A stretch of 64,000 bases of DNA, taken from positions 49,598 through 113,597 of IMG/VR virus record IMGVR_UViG_3300022912_000005; one strand, 5' to 3'. The notes beneath the pieces are model-generated. The model did not search any database and had not been told where the DNA came from. It saw only the letters and a list, made by a program, of their open reading frames with translations. The first letter of the stretch is position 1. Every line of letters begins with the position of its first letter. The position numbers and the translations under genes were made by a program. Origin of the DNA: a virus. Shown piece after piece: positions 35,957-44,445 of the stretch.

Positions 35957-36374
35957 CAGCGCAACTGTGCCACAATTTACAATAACTTCAGGGTCATATG
36001 GAACTAATTCCAATTCACCAGTTTATTTTACAACAAGTGGTGGGAGTAACGCATATACAATACCATCAAATACTGGTTGCACAGGAGTTGGAGTACAATC
36101 ACCAGCAAATGGACTAGCTGTTAGCCCATCATATATTATAAAAGTAAATGATAATAATTACGATGAAATAGCTAGAATTGAATCAAATGGAACTGTCATC
36201 GTCAGTCAGTATGGTGATTATAAAACATCAGCAAAAGTATTTTGGAAATCAATACAATTTGAAGGTAAATCATTATATGTTAAAATTGAAGATTTAGAAA
36301 ATAATAATGAAGCATTGTTGCGAGAAGTTAAACGTTTGAAAAGACAAATAAAGGATAAGTCGTGCAAAAAATGA
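35940..36374 (+). CDS. Ser/Thr/Gly-rich protein with C-terminal coiled coil (possible virion or glycan-acceptor protein)
   Basis: Residues 1-75 are rich in Ser, Thr, Asn and Gly (e.g. TITSGSYGTNSNSPVYF), a beta-rich fibre-like composition. A heptad coiled coil is in the last 35 residues (YVKIEDLENNNEALLREVKRL). It is the only gene of the glycan cluster that looks structural rather than enzymatic; it could be a small fibre/adaptor protein and even the substrate for O-glycosylation, but nothing proves this. 144 aa; overlaps the previous gene by 17 nt and the next by ATGA. Confidence 0.6.
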   Translation: MLISNNSATVPQFTITSGSYGTNSNSPVYFTTSGGSNAYTIPSNTGCTGVGVQSPANGLAVSPSYIIKVNDNNYDEIARIESNGTVIVSQYGDYKTSAKVFWKSIQFEGKSLYVKIEDLENNNEALLREVKRLKRQIKDKSCKK

Positions 36375-37309
36375 AAATAGGTTTTTTAAGTGAAAATGGA
36401 TATTCTGGTAAAGTAGATAGAATGATGAACAATTGCCGAACAGAATATGCATGGCAGATAGCATTAGATGCTGTACACATGCCGATGTATGGTAAATCAC
36501 AAATTCCAACTGAAAAATTAGATTTGTTAATATGGATAATACCAAAATCAAATATATCAAAAATGCAAAATCTTGATTGGTTAGTTTATATGAGATTACA
36601 TGCAAATAAAATAGCAATCATGCAAGAAGGACCACATTGGTATTTTCAAGATTTACCTATGGGTGAACAGATATGGTTTTATAATCAATTGAATAATGTT
36701 GATTATGTATTTTGCCATAATGAATATGATAGAAAATATTATTCTGGATTATTAGGTACACATAATGTTCACACGATGCAGTCATTGATGATATTAGATA
36801 CAGTTAAAGATGGATTGAGTGACACAAAAGAAGATGTTATTATTGGTGGTAATATGAAATCATGGTATGGTGGATTTGATTCATATATAGTTGCTCGTGA
36901 ATTTGATACGGAAATATATGCACCATCAATGGGAAGACGTGCTGAAAATGAATCAGATATTGCAGGTATATTTTTTTTAAACTATATGTCATGGACAACG
37001 TGGATAAAAAAACTATCAGAGTTTAAATATGCTGTGCATCTTATGAGAACATTTGCGGCTGGTACATTTGCTATGAATTGTTCATATCTTGGAATACCTT
37101 GCATTGGATATAATGGATTAGATACACAATCAACACTACATCCTTTAACAACAGTTGAAGTTGGTGATATGGAAAAGGCAATACAATTAGCAAACAATTT
37201 AAAAGAAGATAGATTTTATAATCTATGTGTAGAAACTACAAAGAAAAGATTCAATAAATACTATACAGAACAAGCATTTATTGACAAATGGGATAAATAT
37301 AACTTATAA
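36371..37309 (+). CDS. GT-B-like glycosyltransferase
   Basis: IGFLSENGYSGKVDRMMNN starts a Rossmann lobe; IAIMQEGPHWYFQDLP, VDYVFCHNEYDRKYY and, in the donor lobe, VIIGGNMKSWYGGFDSYIVA; EFKYAVHLMRTFAAGTFAMNCSYLGIPCIGY (about 225-255) is the donor-binding E-x-like stretch. No exact CAZy family seen. 312 aa from ATG 36371 (ATGA with the previous stop). Confidence 0.65.
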   Translation: MKIGFLSENGYSGKVDRMMNNCRTEYAWQIALDAVHMPMYGKSQIPTEKLDLLIWIIPKSNISKMQNLDWLVYMRLHANKIAIMQEGPHWYFQDLPMGEQIWFYNQLNNVDYVFCHNEYDRKYYSGLLGTHNVHTMQSLMILDTVKDGLSDTKEDVIIGGNMKSWYGGFDSYIVAREFDTEIYAPSMGRRAENESDIAGIFFLNYMSWTTWIKKLSEFKYAVHLMRTFAAGTFAMNCSYLGIPCIGYNGLDTQSTLHPLTTVEVGDMEKAIQLANNLKEDRFYNLCVETTKKRFNKYYTEQAFIDKWDKYNL

Positions 37310-37319
37310 GGAATAAAGA

Positions 37320-37763
37320 ATGAAAAACATATATTCAAAAAGTGGTGAATTATTACATAAAATAAATAGATTTGTTGATATAACTGGAAGAACAGATATA
37401 TCAGATGCAAAAGAACATTTACAATTAGCTACGTTGCGATTAGAGAAGGGTAAAACATTTAAACCACATAAACATATATATAAACAGGGTGAACCACAAA
37501 TCATTGCTCAAGAATCTTGGGTTATAATTAGTGGTAAGGTAAGAGTATATTTTTATGATACTGATAATTCATTTATTGAATCTGATATTTTATATCAGGG
37601 AGATTGTTCATTGACATATAGTGGAGGTCATACATATGAAATATTAGCAGATGATACAGTAGTATATGAATATAAAACAGGACCTTACACTGGAATAGAG
37701 AATGATAAAGTTCAATTCGTAGATGATAACAACAAACACTTTGGAGTAAATAAAGATGAATAA
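37320..37763 (+). CDS. cupin-fold protein (possible sugar-nucleotide isomerase or epimerase)
   Basis: A single cupin barrel: LEKGKTFKPHKHIYKQG (first cupin motif with H-x-H and later E/Q), ESWVIISGKVRVYFYD, and GGHTYEILADDTVVYEYKTGPY (second motif with His). 147 aa resembles WbuC/FdtA-type proteins of polysaccharide clusters. SD AAGGAATAAAG before ATG. Confidence 0.72.
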   Translation: MKNIYSKSGELLHKINRFVDITGRTDISDAKEHLQLATLRLEKGKTFKPHKHIYKQGEPQIIAQESWVIISGKVRVYFYDTDNSFIESDILYQGDCSLTYSGGHTYEILADDTVVYEYKTGPYTGIENDKVQFVDDNNKHFGVNKDE

Positions 37764-38310
37764 AATTAAATTACATATTGGATGTGGTAAACGAGATTTT
37801 GGTGATGATTGGATTCATATTGATGGAGACGCTGAGAACTTTGATCATATAGATCATCATGATATTACTAAATTGAAATTTGGTAGTGATACAGTCGATT
37901 TGATTTACGCCTCACATGTCATATCTTACTTTGATGCAACTGAAGTATTGGATGTATTACAAGAATGGAAAAGAGTATTAAAACCAGGTGGAATTTTAAG
38001 ATTAGCCGTACCAGATTTTAGAGCAATTGCTAAACTATATTATATACAAGGGCATATGCTTGATAGATTTATTGGACCGTTATATGGGAAGATGCAAATG
38101 TATAGTAAAACAATATATCACAAAATGGTATATGATGAAGAGTCGTTGAGATATTTATTGTTAACTGATCTACAATTTAAATCATGTGATTTATGGAATT
38201 GGCAAGATGTATCTCATGGTCACTTTGATGATCATTCTCAAGCCTATTTACCACATATGGATAAAGAACGTGGCACATTGATATCATTAAATATAGAAGC
38301 TATAAAATGA
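37756..38310 (+). CDS. class I SAM-dependent methyltransferase
   Basis: LHIGCGKRDFGDDWIHIDGD (motif I, res. 5-24), DTVDLIYASHVISYF (motif IV area) and EWKRVLKPGGILRLAVPDF are textbook. 184 aa. Short C-terminus. Acts probably on a sugar or small acceptor given the cluster. ATGA overlap with the next gene. Confidence 0.86.
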   Translation: MNKIKLHIGCGKRDFGDDWIHIDGDAENFDHIDHHDITKLKFGSDTVDLIYASHVISYFDATEVLDVLQEWKRVLKPGGILRLAVPDFRAIAKLYYIQGHMLDRFIGPLYGKMQMYSKTIYHKMVYDEESLRYLLLTDLQFKSCDLWNWQDVSHGHFDDHSQAYLPHMDKERGTLISLNIEAIK

Positions 38311-39308
38311 TTTTAACAGTGAATATAGATAATATAAAAATTAGATTATTTAATGAAGATCAAATAATTATACCACATAAAATTGAAAATACACCACATT
38401 ATAAATTGTTATGTGGAGAGCATGAACCATATAATAATTATTATGATAGAATGCATACCTTCAAAAAAGCAAAGCGTAATTATATGAATGATGCTGAGTA
38501 TTTAGAATTTTGTCAATATTTTAGATATTTGGATGCACCATATGAATCTGATTATATTCAAGTAAAATTAATTGGTAATCGATTTGAATCGGTGGATGGT
38601 GATCATCGATTGTGTATATTAAAAAAACAAAAATATAAATATGTTCAAGTGAATATCATTGGTGGTGATTGTAAACATACCAGCTATTCGAATTTAATTA
38701 ATATTGCAAGAGATGTTCATGAGCTTGAAGATTATGTTGTTATAAAATCGAATAGTTTTTTTCCAGATTATTATGATTATGATGATTTGGATATTATGTG
38801 TAAAGATGTAACTAAATCTGCAATACAGTTACAAGATGCATTCAAAATAAACTATCCAGAATTCAAATGTACATATACTAATAAAGGTATACGAGTTCAT
38901 TTAGATTTGATACCACCTAATTTCACCAAGTTGAATTTTAGATATGACTTATTAAGTAAATTTCCATATGAATTAGCATTGGATCATGAACATAATATAG
39001 TTAAAGTGGAAGAAGAATATTTATCATTAATATTTGATCGAAAAGTTAAGCGTGTAGTAAAAACACCAGTTGCATTTGATGAAGAAGAATTTGATATATA
39101 TTTTCCACATGAAATGGATGATTTAGTTATTAGTTTTCTTGAATGGGTATGGCAACCACATAAAACAAGACACATATTAACGGTGAGAGATAATTTTAAA
39201 AATGGAGCTGAGTTTATAGATATTGTGAATAAATATACAAACGTTGAAATTGATTCAGAATATATCAATACAGTATTTGAGAGTATAAAAGATAGGGTGA
39301 TTGAATGA
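38307..39308 (+). CDS. ParB-like N-terminal domain plus nucleotidyltransferase-like protein
   Basis: Res. 60-120 contain YIQVKLIGNRFESVDGDHRLCILKKQKYKYVQVNIIG, the D-G-x-H-R-L pattern of ParB/sulfiredoxin-fold domains found in some surface-polysaccharide loci. From about 150, FFPDYYDYDDLDIMCKD gives a D-D-x-D metal pattern of the nucleotidyltransferase fold. Function unknown; it may act together with 33501-35183, which has a similar domain. 333 aa. Confidence 0.55.
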   Translation: MILTVNIDNIKIRLFNEDQIIIPHKIENTPHYKLLCGEHEPYNNYYDRMHTFKKAKRNYMNDAEYLEFCQYFRYLDAPYESDYIQVKLIGNRFESVDGDHRLCILKKQKYKYVQVNIIGGDCKHTSYSNLINIARDVHELEDYVVIKSNSFFPDYYDYDDLDIMCKDVTKSAIQLQDAFKINYPEFKCTYTNKGIRVHLDLIPPNFTKLNFRYDLLSKFPYELALDHEHNIVKVEEEYLSLIFDRKVKRVVKTPVAFDEEEFDIYFPHEMDDLVISFLEWVWQPHKTRHILTVRDNFKNGAEFIDIVNKYTNVEIDSEYINTVFESIKDRVIE

Positions 39309-39898
39309 GCTTTGAAATAGTAACTAAATTTGAAAATGAAATAGCAAAATATTTCAATGCACCATATGCTGTTGCAGTAGATTGTTGTACACATGGAATT
39401 GAATTGTGTTTAAGATATTATGATCTAAGGATTATTCATGTACCAAAAAGAACATATGCATCAATTCCAATGTTAGCAAATAAATTAGGAATTGAATTAA
39501 TGTGGAAAGATGAAAATTGGACTGATTATTATCATCTTGCATTTGGTGCTAATATAATTGATGCGGCTGTATATTGGAAGCGAGGTGGATATATACCAAA
39601 TACTCATATGTGTTTGAGTTTTCAATTTCAAAAGCATTTGAGTTTAGGTAGAGGTGGTATGATTCTAACTGATAATAAATTTGTAAGTGATAATCTTAGA
39701 AAAATGTCATATGATGGTAGATTACCAAATGTACCGTGGAGAGATCAAAACATTAGTACAATGGGATATCATTATTATCTTACACCTGAGACAGCACAAA
39801 TGGGATTGAAAAAGTTACCATTAGCTATTATGGAGAAACCAAGACAATGGACAATAAACGATTGGCCTGATTTAACAAAAATGGATGTATTTAAATGA
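39305..39898 (+). CDS. short DegT/DnrJ-like aminotransferase
   Basis: AKYFNAPYAVAVDCCTHGIELCLRYY, VPKRTYASIPMLANKLG and LSFQFQKHLSLGRGGMILTD (Schiff-base Lys, about 117) are the N-terminal and PLP regions of DegT-type enzymes. Only 197 aa instead of about 380: the C-terminal small domain is missing. It may be a naturally compact form or a truncated enzyme near the homing-endonuclease site. The PLP Lys is intact. ATGA overlaps on both sides. Confidence 0.68.
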   Translation: MSFEIVTKFENEIAKYFNAPYAVAVDCCTHGIELCLRYYDLRIIHVPKRTYASIPMLANKLGIELMWKDENWTDYYHLAFGANIIDAAVYWKRGGYIPNTHMCLSFQFQKHLSLGRGGMILTDNKFVSDNLRKMSYDGRLPNVPWRDQNISTMGYHYYLTPETAQMGLKKLPLAIMEKPRQWTINDWPDLTKMDVFK

Positions 39899-39954
39899 AT
39901 AAAAAACGAAAAGCGGTAATATCAGGGATAGCAGGTCAGTTAGTAGTGGACTAA
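39895..39954 (+). pseudogene. remnant of a gmd 5' end
   Basis: ATG overlapping the previous stop opens MNKKRKAVISGIAGQ and then LVVD and a stop. The first 15 codons match the start of the intact gmd at 40758 (MKKRKAMITGINGQ). After the glutamine codon the frame is lost. This looks like the original gmd start, cut off when the endonuclease gene 40033-40752 arrived. The 79 nt that follow hold GTGA/TCAC as a small inverted repeat and an AT-rich box TATATTTATATATATA. Confidence 0.75.
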
Positions 39955-40032
39955 TATAATGTGAGTTATTTCACTAATAAATGTTCTTTCATATATATTT
40001 ATATATATATGCAAATATAATGGGAGAATATA

Positions 40033-40752
40033 ATGAAAGTGAAACGTACAATTAAATTAACATGCAAGGGTATAAAATGTGATAAAGAATTTGAAGTACC
40101 AGATACAAAACGAGGTAGAAGTAAAATGTGTTGTTCACAATCATGTGCTAGCAGATTAAATAATACTGGTAAAAGGCACACTGAAGAATGGAAAAAAATG
40201 ATTAGTGAAGGGCAATTAGGGGAAAAGAATCATTTCTATGGTAGAACACATTCAGATAAAACAAAAGCTCAGATTGGAAAAAAGAATAGTGGTACATATG
40301 AGGAAAAATATGGAGAAGAGAAAGCGAATTTAATACGAGCAAAAATAAGTGAATCACAGATTGGTGAAAAGAATCATTTTTATGGTAAAACACATACGAG
40401 TGAAAGTAGAGCAAAATTAGGTAGAGATATGAATGGTGAAAATAATCCAATGTATGGTAAAGGTTATTTATTAAAGGGTGATAAAAATGGAGCTTGGAAA
40501 GGTGGAATATCATTATTATATGGTGAAGAGTTTAATAATGAATTGAAGACTGAAATTAGAAAACGTGATAAGTTTACATGTGGAGTTTGTGAAAAAAATG
40601 GATATATAGTACACCATATAGATTATAATAAACATAATAACAATAAAAATAATTTAATAACACTATGCAGTTCAGATCATGGAAAAACGGGATTCAATAG
40701 AGAATCTTGGCAAGTGTTTTTTAAATTAATAATGGAAAAAAAGGAAATATAA
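40033..40752 (+). CDS. HNH homing endonuclease with NUMOD3 repeats
   Basis: N-terminal zinc element with CKGIKC and CCSQSC; then three NUMOD3-type DNA-binding repeats (KNHFYGRTHSDKTKAQIGKK, KNHFYGKTHTSESRAKLG, NNPMYGKG); C-terminal HNH domain with CGVC, HHIDYNKHNNNKNNLITLC and H near the end. 239 aa. Free-standing; has its own SD GGGAGA. Selfish element that spreads by cutting alleles lacking it. Neighbouring duplication of the gmd start marks the insertion site. Confidence 0.93.
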   Translation: MKVKRTIKLTCKGIKCDKEFEVPDTKRGRSKMCCSQSCASRLNNTGKRHTEEWKKMISEGQLGEKNHFYGRTHSDKTKAQIGKKNSGTYEEKYGEEKANLIRAKISESQIGEKNHFYGKTHTSESRAKLGRDMNGENNPMYGKGYLLKGDKNGAWKGGISLLYGEEFNNELKTEIRKRDKFTCGVCEKNGYIVHHIDYNKHNNNKNNLITLCSSDHGKTGFNRESWQVFFKLIMEKKEI

Positions 40753-40757
40753 ATATA

Positions 40758-41738
40758 ATGAAAAAACGAAAAGCTATGATTACAGGAATTAATGGGCAGG
40801 ATGGAAGTTTTTTAGCAGAGCACCTGTTAAGTAAAGATTATGATGTGTATGGGATTGTACGTAGAAATTCAGTAGCAGAACATCAAGAAAGTAGAATTGA
40901 CCATTTAATAGGTAATGGTGTTCACACTGAATATGGTGACTTATTAGATGTTGGTTCAATCGACAGAATGATAAAAGCAGTACAACCCGATGAGATATAT
41001 AATATAGCGGCACAGTCACATGTTAGAATTAGTTTTGATATACCACAATTTACAGCACAGACAAATGCATTAGGTGTGTTGAATATGTTGGAATCATACA
41101 GATCACATTGCCCAACAGCTAAATTTTATCAAGCAAGTAGTAGTGAGATGTTTGGTAATTCATTTGATGGTGATCATTATCAAAGAGAAACTACAAAGAT
41201 GTTACCAGTAAGTCCATATGGATGTAGTAAAATATTTGGATATAATATTGTAAGAACATATCGAAAAGCATATAATCTATTTGCATGTAATGGTATATTA
41301 TTCAATCATGAATCACCAAGACGTGGTTCTAATTTTGTAACAAATAAAGTTGTTCAAGCGGCTGTTAAAATAAAGGTTGGATTGCAAGATCAATTGGAAC
41401 TTGGTAACATGGATGCATATAGAGATTGGGGACATTCAAAAGATTATGTACGAGCAATGCATATGATATTAAATCATACGGAACCAGATGATTTTGTTGT
41501 TGCTACTGGAATTACACATTCAGTTAGAGAATTATGTGATCATGTGTTTAGTAGACTTGGGATGGATTATAGAGATTATGTAGTTCAAAATCAAAAGTTT
41601 TTAAGACCTGATGAGTTGAAATATCTAAGAGGGGATTCAACTAAAGTTAGAGAAACATTGGGTTGGAAACCAGACTATACATTCGAAACGTTGTTAGATG
41701 AGATGGTCGATCATTGGATGATTAAATATGAAGATTAG
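40758..41738 (+). CDS. gmd: GDP-mannose 4,6-dehydratase
   Basis: Makes GDP-4-keto-6-deoxymannose from GDP-mannose, first step to GDP-fucose (Fcl is encoded at 27809). ITGINGQDGSFLAEHLL (res. 9-25), VRRNSVAEHQESRI, NIAAQSHVRISFD, QASSSEMFG (catalytic Ser/Glu), SPYGCSKIFGYNIVRTYRKAY (Y-x3-K, about 155) and FNHESPRRGSNFVTNKV are diagnostic. 326 aa, complete. Its first codons may have arrived with the endonuclease. Confidence 0.96.
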   Translation: MKKRKAMITGINGQDGSFLAEHLLSKDYDVYGIVRRNSVAEHQESRIDHLIGNGVHTEYGDLLDVGSIDRMIKAVQPDEIYNIAAQSHVRISFDIPQFTAQTNALGVLNMLESYRSHCPTAKFYQASSSEMFGNSFDGDHYQRETTKMLPVSPYGCSKIFGYNIVRTYRKAYNLFACNGILFNHESPRRGSNFVTNKVVQAAVKIKVGLQDQLELGNMDAYRDWGHSKDYVRAMHMILNHTEPDDFVVATGITHSVRELCDHVFSRLGMDYRDYVVQNQKFLRPDELKYLRGDSTKVRETLGWKPDYTFETLLDEMVDHWMIKYED

Positions 41739-42438
41739 TATAGTACAGAATTTCATATGCACATTGGACACTCGGTTGAAAATACTACAAGACAATATAT
41801 CTAAATATTCTGAAGTATTCACTGATTGTAATTTTGTTGTTAATTTTAATGATACAGTTAATTTTGACATAATAAATCATTTATATTCAACTGAACTTGA
41901 TATAAATGGTGATGTATTTCTATTCAATAATCTAATACGAGATTGGGCATTGACTACATTATCAATGATGGAATATGTTAATACTCCATATGTATTATAT
42001 CTATGTGAAGATCAAGTTCCGAATATGACCAAATTAGATTTTGATAATATTATAAATGAATTTTCAGATGAGCTGGATATGGATTATATGTTGTTAACAA
42101 GAATAGGTAAATATACAGAAGATATATATACTAAAAATTACACTGAACATAAATATGGATATTCGTATTTATGTGAAAATGCACCACATAAGAGATTATC
42201 ATTAGATGCAATATATAGAACTGATTTTTTCAAAGAACGATTGGAAGAGTTCATATTGAATCATGATAAGTGTACACATGATATACCATTTAGACAGATA
42301 AACTTACCAAATTTTTATGAAGGTTATTATGACTTTTATAATGGAACAGCAAGATTTAGTGGAGTGAAATGTTACATACCGAAACAGAATATATTAGTGG
42401 AGTACAACGATGAACGTGAAAAATATACCTATATCTAA
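41728..42438 (+). CDS. GT-A-like glycosyltransferase, divergent
   Basis: ISIVQNFICTLDTRLKILQDNISKY, DCNFVVNFNDTVNF and YVNTPYVLYLCEDQVPNMTK (about 86-104; the metal-site strand reads C-E-D-Q) suggest a GT-A fold with an altered D-x-D. Acceptor side HDIPFRQINLPNFYEGYYD. 236 aa. Overlaps gmd by 11 nt and the next gene by 29 nt. Confidence 0.62.
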   Translation: MKISIVQNFICTLDTRLKILQDNISKYSEVFTDCNFVVNFNDTVNFDIINHLYSTELDINGDVFLFNNLIRDWALTTLSMMEYVNTPYVLYLCEDQVPNMTKLDFDNIINEFSDELDMDYMLLTRIGKYTEDIYTKNYTEHKYGYSYLCENAPHKRLSLDAIYRTDFFKERLEEFILNHDKCTHDIPFRQINLPNFYEGYYDFYNGTARFSGVKCYIPKQNILVEYNDEREKYTYI

Positions 42439-42694
42439 TCCATTTTATATTATTCAATATAAACCAATGGGATTTTCTGTAAATCCAGTATATGTTGTTA
42501 TTGATTTAACTCAAGTGGATGATTCAGATATTAGAGAAGCACGAAAATTTGCAACAAAAGAATTAGCAGCCAAAGAAATACTTAATATTGTATATGAAGA
42601 AATGTTCGACATAGATGATGCGAGAGACTTGTTTACAATTATAGAGCATACTGTAGAGACAATAGAATCTACACATGTAGCTCAATTATTATGA
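42410..42694 (+). CDS. outlying member of the small array-protein family
   Basis: 94 aa. PFYIIQYKPMGF near the N-terminus, ARKFATKELAAKEI in the middle and ESTHVAQLL at the end fit the Y-[IV]-[IV], F-x-x-x-x-A and E-x-x-[LV]-A-x-L-L frame of the array that begins at 44445, with an N-terminal extension of about 10 residues. It overlaps the previous gene by 29 nt and the next by ATGA. The similarity is motif-level only. Confidence 0.6.
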   Translation: MNVKNIPISNPFYIIQYKPMGFSVNPVYVVIDLTQVDDSDIREARKFATKELAAKEILNIVYEEMFDIDDARDLFTIIEHTVETIESTHVAQLL

Positions 42695-44445
42695 AAATAA
42701 CAACAGTGAATACATTAGACTTTGATTTATTAGAAATCATAAAGGATAAATCAAATAGAGTAATTGATGGAGTGAATCATGGTAGAATTACTTACTATGA
42801 TCGTATAAGGGATCGATATATAAAGATATTTGATGAGGACTACTGTAGACTATCATATTTTAAGAACGCTATTAAATGTGGATATTATGATACATTAGCT
42901 CCAGCACTATCATCGGTCATATTTGATAATGGCAATATAATTGGTTATATAACGAATGCTGGTAAAGTGTTAAATGATTTAAATCTATTAAAAGAATATG
43001 AAAATAAAATAATTGATGTATGTGATGCAAGTGGATTATTTTATTATGATTTAGTTCCAGAAAATGTAATACAATTACCAAATGGTGAGTTAAGCTTAAT
43101 TGATTTGGATGGTGTATATGATATTTCAGATTACAGTTTGATGAATTCACATAATGCAGAAATCAAACCAAATACATTAAAAAAATATATACAACAAAAA
43201 TGGAGTGATAAATATATGAAGCCAATTAGTTTTATAATACCAAGCAGAACAAATCTAAAATATTTAAAACAAGCATATAATTCAATAAGACAAAATCTAC
43301 ATCCAATGCATGAAATTTGTATTGCCGATGATGCTTCAACAGATGATACTTGGAAGTGGTTGACTGAAAAAGTCAAAACAGATGTTAATTTAAAATTATA
43401 TAAAAATGAAGGTCCAGATAGATTAGGTCACACAATATTATATGATACATTGGTGAATGAAATATCAACAAAGGATATTATCTGTATATTTCATGCTGAT
43501 ATGTATGCATGTAAAGGATTAGATGATGAGTTTATTAAATATCTAAAGCCAAGTGTAGTTGTGTCAGGTACTCGAATTGAACCACCATTACATCCAGACG
43601 GTCCTGAAAAGATAATAAAAGATTTTGGAATAGAACCAGAAGAATTTAAAGAAAGTGAATTAAACGATTTTGTTGAAAATTTAAAAAATCAACATAGAAC
43701 CAAATTAACAAATGGTATATTTGCACCCTGGGCTATGTATAAAGATGACTTTCAATCAATTCATGGACACGATCCATTATATGCCCCACAATCAAAAGAA
43801 GATTCGGACATCTTTAATAAGATGCATCTTGCTGGATATGATTTTATTCAGACTTGGAATGGTTTTGTATATCATATGACATGTCGTGGAAGTAGATTTG
43901 CTGATGGTGCAAAGAGAAATCCAAATGGTGAAGTATTTATGAAAAATCGTGAGACTGATGAATGGTTGACTCAGAATAAAAAATCACATAGAAACTTCAT
44001 TCGTAAATGGAGCTCAACGGTATTACATGATGCATATTTGAAACCAATAGTAAAGAATAAATATAATATTGGATTAGTAATATCAAATGCTAACTATGAA
44101 TTAATTGAAATACTTGAACCATTCTTTGCAACATTATATGTAGATTGTGATTTTAAAATATATGTTGACAATGAACAACCAAACACATTATATTCAATGA
44201 TGGATAGAGTACAGAATATTGATGTTACACCACATAATGATATTGTTGTAGAATTCGATGCATCAAAATTAACAAATGAATTGCTCAATGAATTCTTGAT
44301 AAAATTATCAGATGTGATTGCAGATTCTGGTGAAATTGGTGAGTTCGAATATGAGATATTTAAAATAAAAATAAAAAGTGTTTCATCATATCAAAAAGAT
44401 TTATTATATTATGATAACAATATAATCAATAAAAGAGCGTTTTAA
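42691..44445 (+). CDS. kinase-like domain fused to a GT2 glycosyltransferase
   Basis: Res. 1-160: an atypical kinase-fold domain, with IKIFDEDYCRLSYFKNAI, then FYYDLVPENVIQLPNGELSLIDLDGVYD, where YD-x-V-P-E-N stands for the H-x-D-x5-N loop and LIDLDG for DFG. Res. 174-400: GT-A domain, FIIPSRTNLKYLKQAYNSIRQN, CIADDASTDDTWKW, IFHADMYACKGLDDEF (H-A-D metal site) and SKEDSDIFNKMHLAGYDFIQTWNGF. A further C-terminal domain (about 450-584) is unknown. A phospho-sugar-building bifunctional enzyme is possible, as in some LPS loci. 584 aa. Confidence 0.72.
   Translation: MKITTVNTLDFDLLEIIKDKSNRVIDGVNHGRITYYDRIRDRYIKIFDEDYCRLSYFKNAIKCGYYDTLAPALSSVIFDNGNIIGYITNAGKVLNDLNLLKEYENKIIDVCDASGLFYYDLVPENVIQLPNGELSLIDLDGVYDISDYSLMNSHNAEIKPNTLKKYIQQKWSDKYMKPISFIIPSRTNLKYLKQAYNSIRQNLHPMHEICIADDASTDDTWKWLTEKVKTDVNLKLYKNEGPDRLGHTILYDTLVNEISTKDIICIFHADMYACKGLDDEFIKYLKPSVVVSGTRIEPPLHPDGPEKIIKDFGIEPEEFKESELNDFVENLKNQHRTKLTNGIFAPWAMYKDDFQSIHGHDPLYAPQSKEDSDIFNKMHLAGYDFIQTWNGFVYHMTCRGSRFADGAKRNPNGEVFMKNRETDEWLTQNKKSHRNFIRKWSSTVLHDAYLKPIVKNKYNIGLVISNANYELIEILEPFFATLYVDCDFKIYVDNEQPNTLYSMMDRVQNIDVTPHNDIVVEFDASKLTNELLNEFLIKLSDVIADSGEIGEFEYEIFKIKIKSVSSYQKDLLYYDNNIINKRAF

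Noticed and set aside
39955-40032. Group I intron interrupting gmd
   Set aside because: The downstream gmd has its own full start, so no exon is missing; a duplicated start next to a free-standing endonuclease explains the data better.
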